Below are positions 33,633-41,831 of a stretch of 64,000 bases of DNA, piece after piece. A program made the position numbers and the translations under genes. The DNA is from Chloroflexaceae bacterium (GTDB taxonomy: Bacteria > Chloroflexota > Chloroflexia > Chloroflexales > Chloroflexaceae): the NCBI GenBank assembly GCA_028282325.1, contig JANQID010000010.1:1-64000 (forward strand), given 5' to 3'. How positions within the stretch are numbered: position 1 is the stretch's first letter; each line of letters opens with the position of its first letter. The notes below the pieces were generated by a model, which saw nothing but the letters and a program-made list of their open reading frames with translations, did no database searches and was not told the DNA's origin.

Positions 33633-35786
33633 TTATCGTCTATCGTCTATCGGATTTTCGGCTATACCATCAATCATCACGCCGAGCGTGCGGCCGTCGG
33701 CGCTGGTGCGATCATACGCGCGTGGGGTGAAGGTCTCGCTGCGCAGCTCGATCACCAGCGCGCCTCGGTCGGCGGCGGTTGCGGCGGGCAGCGCGAAGAC
33801 GTAATCACGCCAACCGGCGGCCACGCGAATCCGCCCCAGCGTAACCCCGTCGGCGCGCACCTCCAGCGTGGGGTCGGGCGCGCCCGGCGGTCGTCCGGAG
33901 GCCAGCCGCAGCGTCAGCAGCGCCGGTTCGGCAGTCCGCTCCAGGCGTACGGTGGCCTGCGCCTTCGTCCAGCGCCAACCGCTCGCCTCGGCGGCGTGGA
34001 AGCCGCGCACATGCCCCAGATCCAGCCCGCCGCCGACATCGAGCGCATCCGGTGGCGGTGACGTGAAGCGCTGCCAACTCCAATCTTGCAGATCCTCCAA
34101 TGAGCCGGTCTCGTAGGCGAACTCGCGGCGGGCGTCGGCGTCGGTGCCGCGTTGCCGCAGCAGGTCGCCCAGCAGCAGATGCGCGTGCGGGTGGGCCGGC
34201 AATAGCGCGATTGCCTCGCGGAGCCAGGTCTCGGCGCCGTCCGGATCGCCGGCGTCCAGGGCCGCGCGGGCCAGCGCGACGCGGGCCAGCGCCGATTCGG
34301 GGTCGTGGTTGCGCGCGGCGTGGGCGGCTTGCGCGGCGCTGTTCGGATCGCCCGCCGCCAGCGCTTGCGCGGCGCTTGCCAGATACCAATGCTTCCAGCC
34401 GCGCTCCCAGGCATACTGCGGATAGGGCGCGTGCAGCAGCGTCAGCCCCAGGATTAGCATCACCAGCGTCGCCCCGCCGATTGAGCCGGTCGGGGTCGTG
34501 CGCGCGCCGCCGCCGAGCGCCAGGGCCGCGAAGGGCAGAAGCACCGGGTAGAGCGGCAGGCGATAGCGCAACTCGACGTGAAAAAGCGCACCGGTGAGCA
34601 CGACATACAGCGCCCAGGGAACAAACGCCCAGCGCGGATCGCTCAGGAGCGCGGGCAGCCGTTGCCGGAGCGGAAGCGCGGGAGCGGGTTGCGCGCGGCG
34701 GACGCCGGCCAGCCCATACGCCCCGGCCAGGGCTAGCGCCAGCCACAGCCCATCGCCGAGCGCCAGCCGCAGCCAGACCTCGGCGGGCGGAACCCAGATC
34801 GCCCGGCGCTCGATCATATCATCGGCGTATTCCAGCGCGAAGAAGTTGGTCAGCTCGCGCCAGGCTTTGGCGGCGAACCGTTGCGGATCGGCGGCGATCA
34901 CGGCGGTGCCCTGACGCATAGCAAGCTGCTGGCGACCCAGGCGGTCGTCGCCCATCGCGTACAACTGCGCCTTCACGGCCTCGCGCCCGGCGGGGTCGTT
35001 GTCGAGCCAGAGGTTTTCGGCCCCGGTCGTGTCGATGAGGATCATCCCGCCGTAGGTCGCGTAGTTGCGCGCGGTCCACGGCGCAAAGACCAGCAGCGCG
35101 GCGATGGCAAACGCCAGCGCGCCGAACGTCGTTTGCCGCCGATCGCGTTTGCGCTCGGTCGCCGCGTTGGCGGGGCGCAGTCGCCCGACCAGCAGCCATA
35201 CCGCACCCAGCGGCAGCAACGGCAGGGCGACCGAACGTACCAGGCAGAGCGCGCCAGCAATCAATCCAGCGAATGCCGCCGCGGGAACGCTGCCCAGGCG
35301 CGCCGCGCGCAGCAGCAGCCAGAAGACCAGCGTCAGCCCGAACAGGAACACGGTCTCGGTGAGCAACTCGGTAGCGTTGGCGGCGAGCGTATAGCTCAAA
35401 GCGGCGAGCAGCGCCGCGACGCCGGCTGGACGTTGCCAGCCGATGCCGTAGGCGCGAGCCGCCTCGCGGGTCAGCAGCCAGACCGGCGCGACCGTGAGTG
35501 CGCTGATGATCGCCTGCACCAGGCGCAGGTTTTGCACCAACGAGTCAACCAGCAGCACAGACCCGGCCAGGAACAGGCTGTAGAGCGGCGGACGCATCAG
35601 GCGCAGCTCTTCGTAGCGCCGCTCTTGCAGCAGGATCAGCGCCTGGCGCAGGTACTCCTGCTCGTCACCGCCAAGCGGATAGAACTCGCGCCAGCGCCAG
35701 ACCAGCCAGCGCAGACCAAACGCCAGCAGCACGCTGAGCGCCAGGACGAGCAATGCGGCGGTATTCGATTGGCGCGCGTCGCGCAT
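33633..35786 (-). CDS. GT39-like membrane glycosyltransferase with TPR and C-terminal beta-sandwich module
   Basis: 717 aa. About 10-12 membrane helices. The first outside loop has the acidic GT-C motif GGDEQEYLRQA near 39-49, and RPPLYSLFLAG follows, as in ArnT/PMT-type enzymes that use polyprenyl-phosphate sugars. After the last helix come TPR-like helices (about 480-560). A beta-rich C-terminal module (about 570-705) has LEVRADGVTLGRIRVAAGW and VIELRSETFTPRAYD. The last residues (GIAENPIDDRR) and the stop codon are encoded by a CGATAG-type repeat, so the C-terminus may have been altered by it. Confidence 0.82.
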   Translation of the reverse strand: MRDARQSNTAALLVLALSVLLAFGLRWLVWRWREFYPLGGDEQEYLRQALILLQERRYEELRLMRPPLYSLFLAGSVLLVDSLVQNLRLVQAIISALTVAPVWLLTREAARAYGIGWQRPAGVAALLAALSYTLAANATELLTETVFLFGLTLVFWLLLRAARLGSVPAAAFAGLIAGALCLVRSVALPLLPLGAVWLLVGRLRPANAATERKRDRRQTTFGALAFAIAALLVFAPWTARNYATYGGMILIDTTGAENLWLDNDPAGREAVKAQLYAMGDDRLGRQQLAMRQGTAVIAADPQRFAAKAWRELTNFFALEYADDMIERRAIWVPPAEVWLRLALGDGLWLALALAGAYGLAGVRRAQPAPALPLRQRLPALLSDPRWAFVPWALYVVLTGALFHVELRYRLPLYPVLLPFAALALGGGARTTPTGSIGGATLVMLILGLTLLHAPYPQYAWERGWKHWYLASAAQALAAGDPNSAAQAAHAARNHDPESALARVALARAALDAGDPDGAETWLREAIALLPAHPHAHLLLGDLLRQRGTDADARREFAYETGSLEDLQDWSWQRFTSPPPDALDVGGGLDLGHVRGFHAAEASGWRWTKAQATVRLERTAEPALLTLRLASGRPPGAPDPTLEVRADGVTLGRIRVAAGWRDYVFALPAATAADRGALVIELRSETFTPRAYDRTSADGRTLGVMIDGIAENPIDDRR

Positions 35787-35799
35787 AGATCCCTCTTGG

Positions 35800-35927
35800 A
35801 TAGCCGATAACCGATAACTGATAGCCGATAGGCCCCGGGCAAGCGTTGGCGGTTCATCGAGGATGTTTTCATACTGCCGAATCTCGCTGCCCTATCAGCT
35901 ATCGTCTATCGGATGTCGGCTATAATC
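35800..35927. repeat. CGATAGCC-type repeat copies between two glycosyltransferase genes
   Basis: GATAGCCGATAACCGATA and GATAGCCGATAGG near 35800-35832, and the opposite-strand form CTATCGTCTATCGG near 35899-35912. They are related to the array at 33156. The second copy encodes the stop region of the next gene. Confidence 0.75.
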
Positions 35928-38311
35928 TTCGCCCAATCCAGGCGCACGCCCAACCGGCGCAACTGCCCGACCTGCGGACCCTGCCGTGCGAGCAGGTCGG
36001 CAGCGTCCGGCGTGAACGCGGCGCTGCGGATGTGAACGATGACATCCGCGCCGGCGGAGATGGTCGGCAGCGGCAAACACACCTCGTCTACGGCGCGGGC
36101 GAGATCGAAGCTGCCGGCCGTTGCGCCGTCGATCGTCACGACGACGCGCGGCATATCCAGATCGTTTGGCCAGCCGCGTCCGTCGACGCGCAGACAGAGT
36201 CTTTGGGGTGTGCCGGAACCGGCCGCTGGGAACCGCAGCCACGCCTCCGGCTCGGACCAGCGGAAGTCGCCCCTGGCTTCGCTATCGCCCTCGCCCAGGT
36301 AGAAGCCGCGAATATAGCCCAGGTCGAGGTCGCCGCCCAGGTCGATGCGCTGATTGGACAGGGGGGGCGGGTCGAGCCAGTTCCAGGCCCACTCAACCGG
36401 GTTCTGGTCATCGACATAGGTCGGGTTAAACGCCGCTCGTGCGCCGTCAAAATCACCGAGCCGTCGGAGCAGATCGCCGCGCACGACGGCGCTTTGCCAG
36501 GCGTGCAGCGGCGCGACTGGCTGGTCGGCGAGCAGTTCCAGCCCCTGTTGCGGGCGACCTTCGAGCCCGGCGAGCAACGGTTCCGCCACGGCTACGGCGT
36601 ACGGCGGCGCGTCGCCGGTGGCCAGGATCGCGCGGGCCGCTGCGGCGTCGCCCGCTCCCAGCGCGGCCATAAGCTGCTGCTCGCGCTCGTAGCCCGGGCG
36701 CGTGTTCCATGCCAACACGCTGCTGGCCAGGCTCGACGGATAGGGGCCGAGATACGACGCCCAGCTCGACGGCGCCGCCTGGAGATAGGCGTAGGGCGTG
36801 ATCGCGACCAGCGCCAGCAGGAGCGCGAGCGCGGCGTACAACATTCCCGCTGCTTTTCGCGGCGCGCGCCGTCCGGCAAACGCCCACGCGGCGACGATAA
36901 ACCCGAACGGCAGCAGCGGCAACCGGAAGCGATTGATCGCGAACAGCAGCGACGCGGCCGGCAGGTTGAACGCCCACCACAGACCGATCAGCGCCAGCAG
37001 AGGCGCGGCGCGCCGGTCGGCGCCGACGGCATGCCGCCGGCGTCCCCAGCCGATCACCGCCAGCGGCAATGCCAGCACATACAGCGTATCGTCGAGCAGA
37101 AACAGCGCGCCGGTCCACCAGCGCGGCGACCAGCCCAGCGTAAAGCCGTCGGTCAGGCGTTCCGCGCCGGTATAGTTGATCTGGAAAAAGTCGATCAGCT
37201 CGCCCAGGCTTTTGGCGAGCGCTCCCGGCGTCTCGCGCAGCAGGCACAGCGCCTCGGCGGTCATCAGTTGCTGGCGCTCGCCCTGGCTGATCGTCGCTGG
37301 GTCGCGCGCCAACGCCGCCTGCAAGCGCGCGTCGTGCTGGCGTAGCAGGCAGGAAGCCGACGCGCCGCTGAGCAACGCGCGGCGCTGGTCGGGCGTGCGC
37401 CCGGTTTCCATCAGGGCCAGCACGAAGTCGCGTGTGGGCGCGTCGCTGCGTTTGCCGTCGTAGGCGGTACGCGCGCCGAGCAGCAGGTTGAACGCGCCCG
37501 TTGTATCGATCAGCACCAGACCGCCGTAGGTCTGGCTCGCGTAGAACGACCAGGGCAGGATGATCGTAGCGCAGATCGCCGTCAGCGCGGCAACCGGACG
37601 CAGCGCTTGCCACGCCGCCGCGACGCCGTGGCGCAAACTGGCCGGGCCGCCCGCTTGCAGCCAGACCCACAGCGCGACGAGGGGCAGAAAACCCAGCGTC
37701 AACCCGCGCGTCAGCGTCGCCAGACCGAGCAGCCCGCCGGCTGCCAGCAACGACCGGAGCCGTCGCCGCTCGGCCCAGCGGCTCAGCGCCAGGAATGCCG
37801 CCATCAGCAACGTCAAATACAGCGTCTCGCTGAGCAGCATTTGCGCGTACGCCGCAAACGGCAGATAGATCGCGACGAGGGCGGTGGCAAGGAGGGGCGC
37901 GACATCTTTCGCCCCGAAGCCTGTCGGTTTCTCCGCGGCCTCATCGGTGTTCGACGGCGTTGCAATCTGCCGGGCCAGGACATACGCCAGCCCGACGTTA
38001 ACAATGCTCAACAACGTCTGGCTCAGGTAGATCGGCGTTAGATTCAGGCCGAAGAGGCGGATATGCGCGGCGAGGAACAACGGATACAATGGCGCGCGCG
38101 TCCACAACCAACTCTGGTGCCAGGCGAACCCCCGGCCCTGCGCCAGCCAGTCGGCAGCGGCCAGGTATTCGGCCTCGTCGCTGATCATGCCCGTGCGCGG
38201 CAGATTGTCCCACAGGGCGACGCGTAACGCCAGCGCCAGCCCGATGATCAGCAGCAGTAGATAAGTTGTGGATCGGGTTGTCGGTTTCGCGCTTGCCACG
38301 TGTATCACCAC
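35906..38311 (-). CDS. GT39-like membrane glycosyltransferase, second paralogue
   Basis: 801 aa from a GTG whose codon overlaps the end of the preceding gene (stop 38307-38305), indicating coupling. The GT-C loop motif is ISDEAEYLAAADWLAQGRG near 43-61 with RAPLYPLFLAAH. About twelve helices follow. The C-terminal 170 residues hold the beta module (VVVTIDGATAGSFDLARAVD; VHIRSAAFTPDAAD) shared with the genes on each side. The substrate is unknown. The end KIIADIR lies in a CGATAG-type repeat. Confidence 0.82.
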   Translation of the reverse strand: MVIHVASAKPTTRSTTYLLLLIIGLALALRVALWDNLPRTGMISDEAEYLAAADWLAQGRGFAWHQSWLWTRAPLYPLFLAAHIRLFGLNLTPIYLSQTLLSIVNVGLAYVLARQIATPSNTDEAAEKPTGFGAKDVAPLLATALVAIYLPFAAYAQMLLSETLYLTLLMAAFLALSRWAERRRLRSLLAAGGLLGLATLTRGLTLGFLPLVALWVWLQAGGPASLRHGVAAAWQALRPVAALTAICATIILPWSFYASQTYGGLVLIDTTGAFNLLLGARTAYDGKRSDAPTRDFVLALMETGRTPDQRRALLSGASASCLLRQHDARLQAALARDPATISQGERQQLMTAEALCLLRETPGALAKSLGELIDFFQINYTGAERLTDGFTLGWSPRWWTGALFLLDDTLYVLALPLAVIGWGRRRHAVGADRRAAPLLALIGLWWAFNLPAASLLFAINRFRLPLLPFGFIVAAWAFAGRRAPRKAAGMLYAALALLLALVAITPYAYLQAAPSSWASYLGPYPSSLASSVLAWNTRPGYEREQQLMAALGAGDAAAARAILATGDAPPYAVAVAEPLLAGLEGRPQQGLELLADQPVAPLHAWQSAVVRGDLLRRLGDFDGARAAFNPTYVDDQNPVEWAWNWLDPPPLSNQRIDLGGDLDLGYIRGFYLGEGDSEARGDFRWSEPEAWLRFPAAGSGTPQRLCLRVDGRGWPNDLDMPRVVVTIDGATAGSFDLARAVDEVCLPLPTISAGADVIVHIRSAAFTPDAADLLARQGPQVGQLRRLGVRLDWAKIIADIR

Positions 38312-40608
38312 GCATCGCTGCGTACAATCTCGATCTCGCCCAGCGTCAGTCGGTTATCGTCCGGCGTTCGGTCGATCTCTTCCGCACCGCTGGTACTGAG
38401 ACGGGCGGCGGGCGAGGGATCGCCGGGCCGATACATCCCCAGCAAGAGCGTATAACGACCGGGCGGCAAATCCGATGGCAGCGGGATGGTGCGATCGTCG
38501 CGAGCCGGTTTGCCGGGAAGCCACGTGCTGGTGGGCAAATACCCGGCGAGCGGTGGCCCATCGTCGCTGGCGACGGGCGGGATGCTGCAATCCTGGCAAA
38601 GGTGCAGGAAGATGCTATAGTCCTCGTCGGGCGATTGGTGCACATCCCAGAACAGCGAAATTGGCAGCGCGCCCCCGACCCGGTAGACGCCCGGCCCGGC
38701 GAAGGTGGTCGCTTTCAACGTGTAGCCGAGCAACTGCACATTCGCGCCAAAGGTCGCTGTGAGCCGGGTTTCCGGTTCGATGATGGCCCCAGTCGTGTAT
38801 CGCTCCGGCGCTTCCTGGCAGAGCGTATGCACGCCGTTGAAGCGCCAGATGCCGCAGGGCCAGGCGCGCTGGTTGCCGCTGTACGCCCAAAATAGCCCCA
38901 CCAGCCCATACTCGTCGCCGGGGGCGGGTGCATCGACGGTGCGCGCATGGTCAGGCGCAATCAGCAGGAAGCTGCGGGCATATCCGGCCAGCTTCGTGCG
39001 CCGTTCAACGTCCCACTCGCGCTGGCCGTAGGCGGTCTCGCCTTGCCAGAAATCGGCGAACGTGATCGGTTCGGGGGCTGGGTCGGCGCTCAATCGATGC
39101 ATATAGTATGCGTAGAGCGGGCGGATGTAGCCGGGATGAACGACGACGGCGTCGTCGGGATGGACGCGCCGCGCCAGTTCGCCGATGGCCTCGCGATATT
39201 GCTCTTTCACCGGGTCGCCCGAAAACAAGCCCAGGCCCGGTTGAAACAGCGCCGCGATCCCCACGCCGATGGCGGTCGCCCACAGAATGGCGTATGTCGC
39301 TCGTATGCCTTCGGACGCTGCGGGCACCGGTTGCTTGCCGTTCGCGCCATTCGCCGCCGGATAGGCCAGAGCCAGAGTCCAGGCCGGGAAGATCAGCATC
39401 AGGTAGCGTGCTTCGTAGATCTGGGTGAAGGCGAGCTGGGCCAGGAACAGGACGAGCGGCGCGAACAAGAAGCTCAGCACGATCCGCGCCGTACGCCGTT
39501 GTTTGTGGGCTGCGTCATCTTCGGTGCGACGAGGGTGGGCGTCGACGAACAGGTGGGCGAGTCCCCACGTCGCCAGCCCGGCCCAGGGCGCCAGCCACCA
39601 CCAGGGGGCATCGCCCGGCCAGCGGTCGATGCTAAACCGGCTGAAGGTCAGGCCCAGCGCGAGAAGCGGGTCGGCGGGAATGTACGCGCCGGTGGCGGCC
39701 CGCTCGCTGCCCAATCCTTGCTGCATCGCGAATACAAGCCCCGCGCCAAGCAATCCCAGCGCGCCCCATCCGACGCTGCGCCAGACCGGCGATCGTGGTG
39801 GTGCGACCAGCAGCCAGGCGCTGCCTGCTGCGATCAGCAGCAATATGGCCAGACGATGGACGAACAGGCTGAGCAGTGCCAGCACACCGAACAACAGCCA
39901 CGCTCCGCGCGTAGGGTGGCGAAATGCGCGGGCCAGGCTCCAGATCAGCAGCGTGGACATTAGCAGCAGCAGGCTGTAGACTTTGGCCTCCTGCGCGTAC
40001 CAGAGAGCGAATGGCGCGCCGACCTGCAACAACGCGGCGGCGAGGGGGAAGCGGATGTCGCGTTTGCCCGTGAGTTCGGCGGCGGCAAAAAAAATCGCCG
40101 CCGTGGCTGCCGCACCGGCCAACGCCGACGGAAAGCGCAACATCCACTCGGCATCCCCCATCAGGGCTGTCCAGAGCTTGAGCAGTGTGTGGTAGAGCGG
40201 ATAGGCCGCGGTTGGGCTGAGCAGATCGTGTAGCAGCACGCTCCAATCCTGGTTGATCATCTGCCAGGAGCTGCCCTCGTCGAGCCAGAGGCTTTGCGCG
40301 TCGAGGCGATAGAGCCGCGGCATCAGGGCGAGCGCGAACAGCGCCAACAGGAGAAGATAGCTGGATAGCCGCGAGTTTGATCGAGCCGCAAAGAATGCAA
40401 AGAGCGCAGGGAACACAGCGGAACGTAGCGGGTTTTGCCGCGGATCCCTTGGCGATGATTCGATGGCCGTGAGACGATGGCCGATGGCCGGTAGGGGCGA
40501 AACATCTTGCGTCCCTCCGTCGACGACGGCTGCCCGGTTTGATTTGTGAGTACAGTCCATATCTGACGGGTTTTGGGTCTTAGAGGACAGATTCATACAC
40601 TTGTTCAA
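38305..40608 (-). CDS. GT39-like membrane glycosyltransferase, third paralogue
   Basis: 767 aa as an open frame, but the first ~85 codons read through repeat-like DNA (GTQDVSPLPAIGHRLTAIES), so the true start is probably nearer SSYLLLLALFALALMPRLY. The GT-C motif is LWLDEGSSWQMINQDW, typical of ArnT-like enzymes, with YPLYHTLLKLW after it. About ten helices follow. The C-terminal half has soluble beta-sandwich sequence ending LTLGEIEIVRSDAW. The stop overlaps the next gene's start. The gene overlaps the GT4 gene at its 5' end by 29 bases if M1 is used. Confidence 0.8.
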   Translation of the reverse strand: MNKCMNLSSKTQNPSDMDCTHKSNRAAVVDGGTQDVSPLPAIGHRLTAIESSPRDPRQNPLRSAVFPALFAFFAARSNSRLSSYLLLLALFALALMPRLYRLDAQSLWLDEGSSWQMINQDWSVLLHDLLSPTAAYPLYHTLLKLWTALMGDAEWMLRFPSALAGAAATAAIFFAAAELTGKRDIRFPLAAALLQVGAPFALWYAQEAKVYSLLLLMSTLLIWSLARAFRHPTRGAWLLFGVLALLSLFVHRLAILLLIAAGSAWLLVAPPRSPVWRSVGWGALGLLGAGLVFAMQQGLGSERAATGAYIPADPLLALGLTFSRFSIDRWPGDAPWWWLAPWAGLATWGLAHLFVDAHPRRTEDDAAHKQRRTARIVLSFLFAPLVLFLAQLAFTQIYEARYLMLIFPAWTLALAYPAANGANGKQPVPAASEGIRATYAILWATAIGVGIAALFQPGLGLFSGDPVKEQYREAIGELARRVHPDDAVVVHPGYIRPLYAYYMHRLSADPAPEPITFADFWQGETAYGQREWDVERRTKLAGYARSFLLIAPDHARTVDAPAPGDEYGLVGLFWAYSGNQRAWPCGIWRFNGVHTLCQEAPERYTTGAIIEPETRLTATFGANVQLLGYTLKATTFAGPGVYRVGGALPISLFWDVHQSPDEDYSIFLHLCQDCSIPPVASDDGPPLAGYLPTSTWLPGKPARDDRTIPLPSDLPPGRYTLLLGMYRPGDPSPAARLSTSGAEEIDRTPDDNRLTLGEIEIVRSDAW

Positions 40609-41818
40609 ACTGAGCGGCGGTGTGATCCCAGGTCAGCTCGGTCTCGATCCGCTGGCGGGCGGCTGCGCCAAGCCGCGCAGCTAGGGCGCGATCGTCAAGT
40701 AGCCGTTGGATTGCAGCGGCGAGCGCAGCCGGATCGCGGGCCGGCGTGATCAAGCCATGCACGCCGTCGTCGATCACGTCGGGGACGCCTGCGACGCGCG
40801 AGGCGACGATGGGACGTCCCGCGCCCATCGCTTCCAGTAGCACGTTGGGCAGACCATCGACGCCCTTGTCGGGGACGATCGGCAGCGTGAACACATCCGC
40901 TGCGGCGATGTAGGTTGCGGCGCGCGCGCGCGCGAGTTGGCCGGGGAAATGCACCCGCTGCGCGATGCCTAGGCGTTGAGCCTGATCGTACAGCGTCGCG
41001 TGCAGATCACCATAACCGGCGATGACCAGGTGCGCGTCGGGATGTGTAGCCAGCACATCGGGCCACGCATCGATCAGCACGCCGAAACCTTTTTTCGCTA
41101 CCAACCGCCCGATTCCAAACACAATCGGCGCGTCGGACGGCAAGCCGAGTTCGGTGCGCATAACGCGAGCGGCATCAGGATCGGGGCGGAATTCGCCCGG
41201 ATGTATGCCATAGGGAACCACCCGGCAACTTGCGGGGCGTGCGCCAAGCAACGCGCCGCGTCGACGCAGGTCGCTGCTACATGCCGTCACCGCCGCTGCC
41301 GAGCGGAACGCCATATGGGCGGCGGCGGCCAGCGCCCAATGCTGTTCGGCGAGGTAGACATCGCTGCCGTGCAGGCTGATCACCAGCGGGATGCCGCGTT
41401 GCCGCGCGACTAGCGCCGCCGGTACGCTATTGGGCAACACCCAGTGAGCGTGAATGAGATCGAACGGAGCACGTACGCCGTTGATCTCCGGTGGGTCTCC
41501 GGTCACCGCAAAGAGCGTGCGCAGCGTTCCGAGCAAGGCGAATGGCATAGCCGCCAGTGTTTGGGGCTTCACGTGCGTGTCGCTCAACAGCGATTGGGCG
41601 TACCCCCAGATATTCAGCGCTGGATGCGGTGCATAGCGAAAAAACTGTAGCGAAACGCCGCGCTCGACTGGGTCGCGCCGAATATCAGGGCACCAGGGTG
41701 CGGCAACGTGAACCGAATGACCGCGCGCGGCAATTCCGGCGGCGATCTCTTCGATAAACGGTGCGGTTGTTTCGCCAGGATACTTCGGATATGACGACGT
41801 GATCATCAAAATACGCAT
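40580..41818 (-). CDS. GT4-family glycosyltransferase
   Basis: 412 aa. GT-B fold: N-terminal MRILMITSSYPKYPGETTAP with FIEEIAAGIAARGHSVHVAA; the cleft phrase LHGSDVYLAEQHWALA; in the C-terminal half IVFGIGRLVAKKGFGVLIDA and the nucleotide-sugar site motif DGLPNVLLEAMGAGRPIVAS (an E-x7-E region). It transfers a sugar from a nucleotide donor with retained configuration, probably in the cytosol for the same glycan that the neighbouring GT-C enzymes extend outside. No clear ribosome site; it directly follows the fourth GT-C gene. Confidence 0.93.
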   Translation of the reverse strand: MRILMITSSYPKYPGETTAPFIEEIAAGIAARGHSVHVAAPWCPDIRRDPVERGVSLQFFRYAPHPALNIWGYAQSLLSDTHVKPQTLAAMPFALLGTLRTLFAVTGDPPEINGVRAPFDLIHAHWVLPNSVPAALVARQRGIPLVISLHGSDVYLAEQHWALAAAAHMAFRSAAAVTACSSDLRRRGALLGARPASCRVVPYGIHPGEFRPDPDAARVMRTELGLPSDAPIVFGIGRLVAKKGFGVLIDAWPDVLATHPDAHLVIAGYGDLHATLYDQAQRLGIAQRVHFPGQLARARAATYIAAADVFTLPIVPDKGVDGLPNVLLEAMGAGRPIVASRVAGVPDVIDDGVHGLITPARDPAALAAAIQRLLDDRALAARLGAAARQRIETELTWDHTAAQFEQVYESVL

Positions 41819-41831
41819 AGGTAGCTTTGGT

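Noticed and set aside
35846-37345. 499-codon plus-strand ORF across a glycosyltransferase gene
   Set aside because: Antisense shadow in GC-rich DNA; composition is Arg/Gln-rich and the minus strand encodes a coherent GT-C protein.
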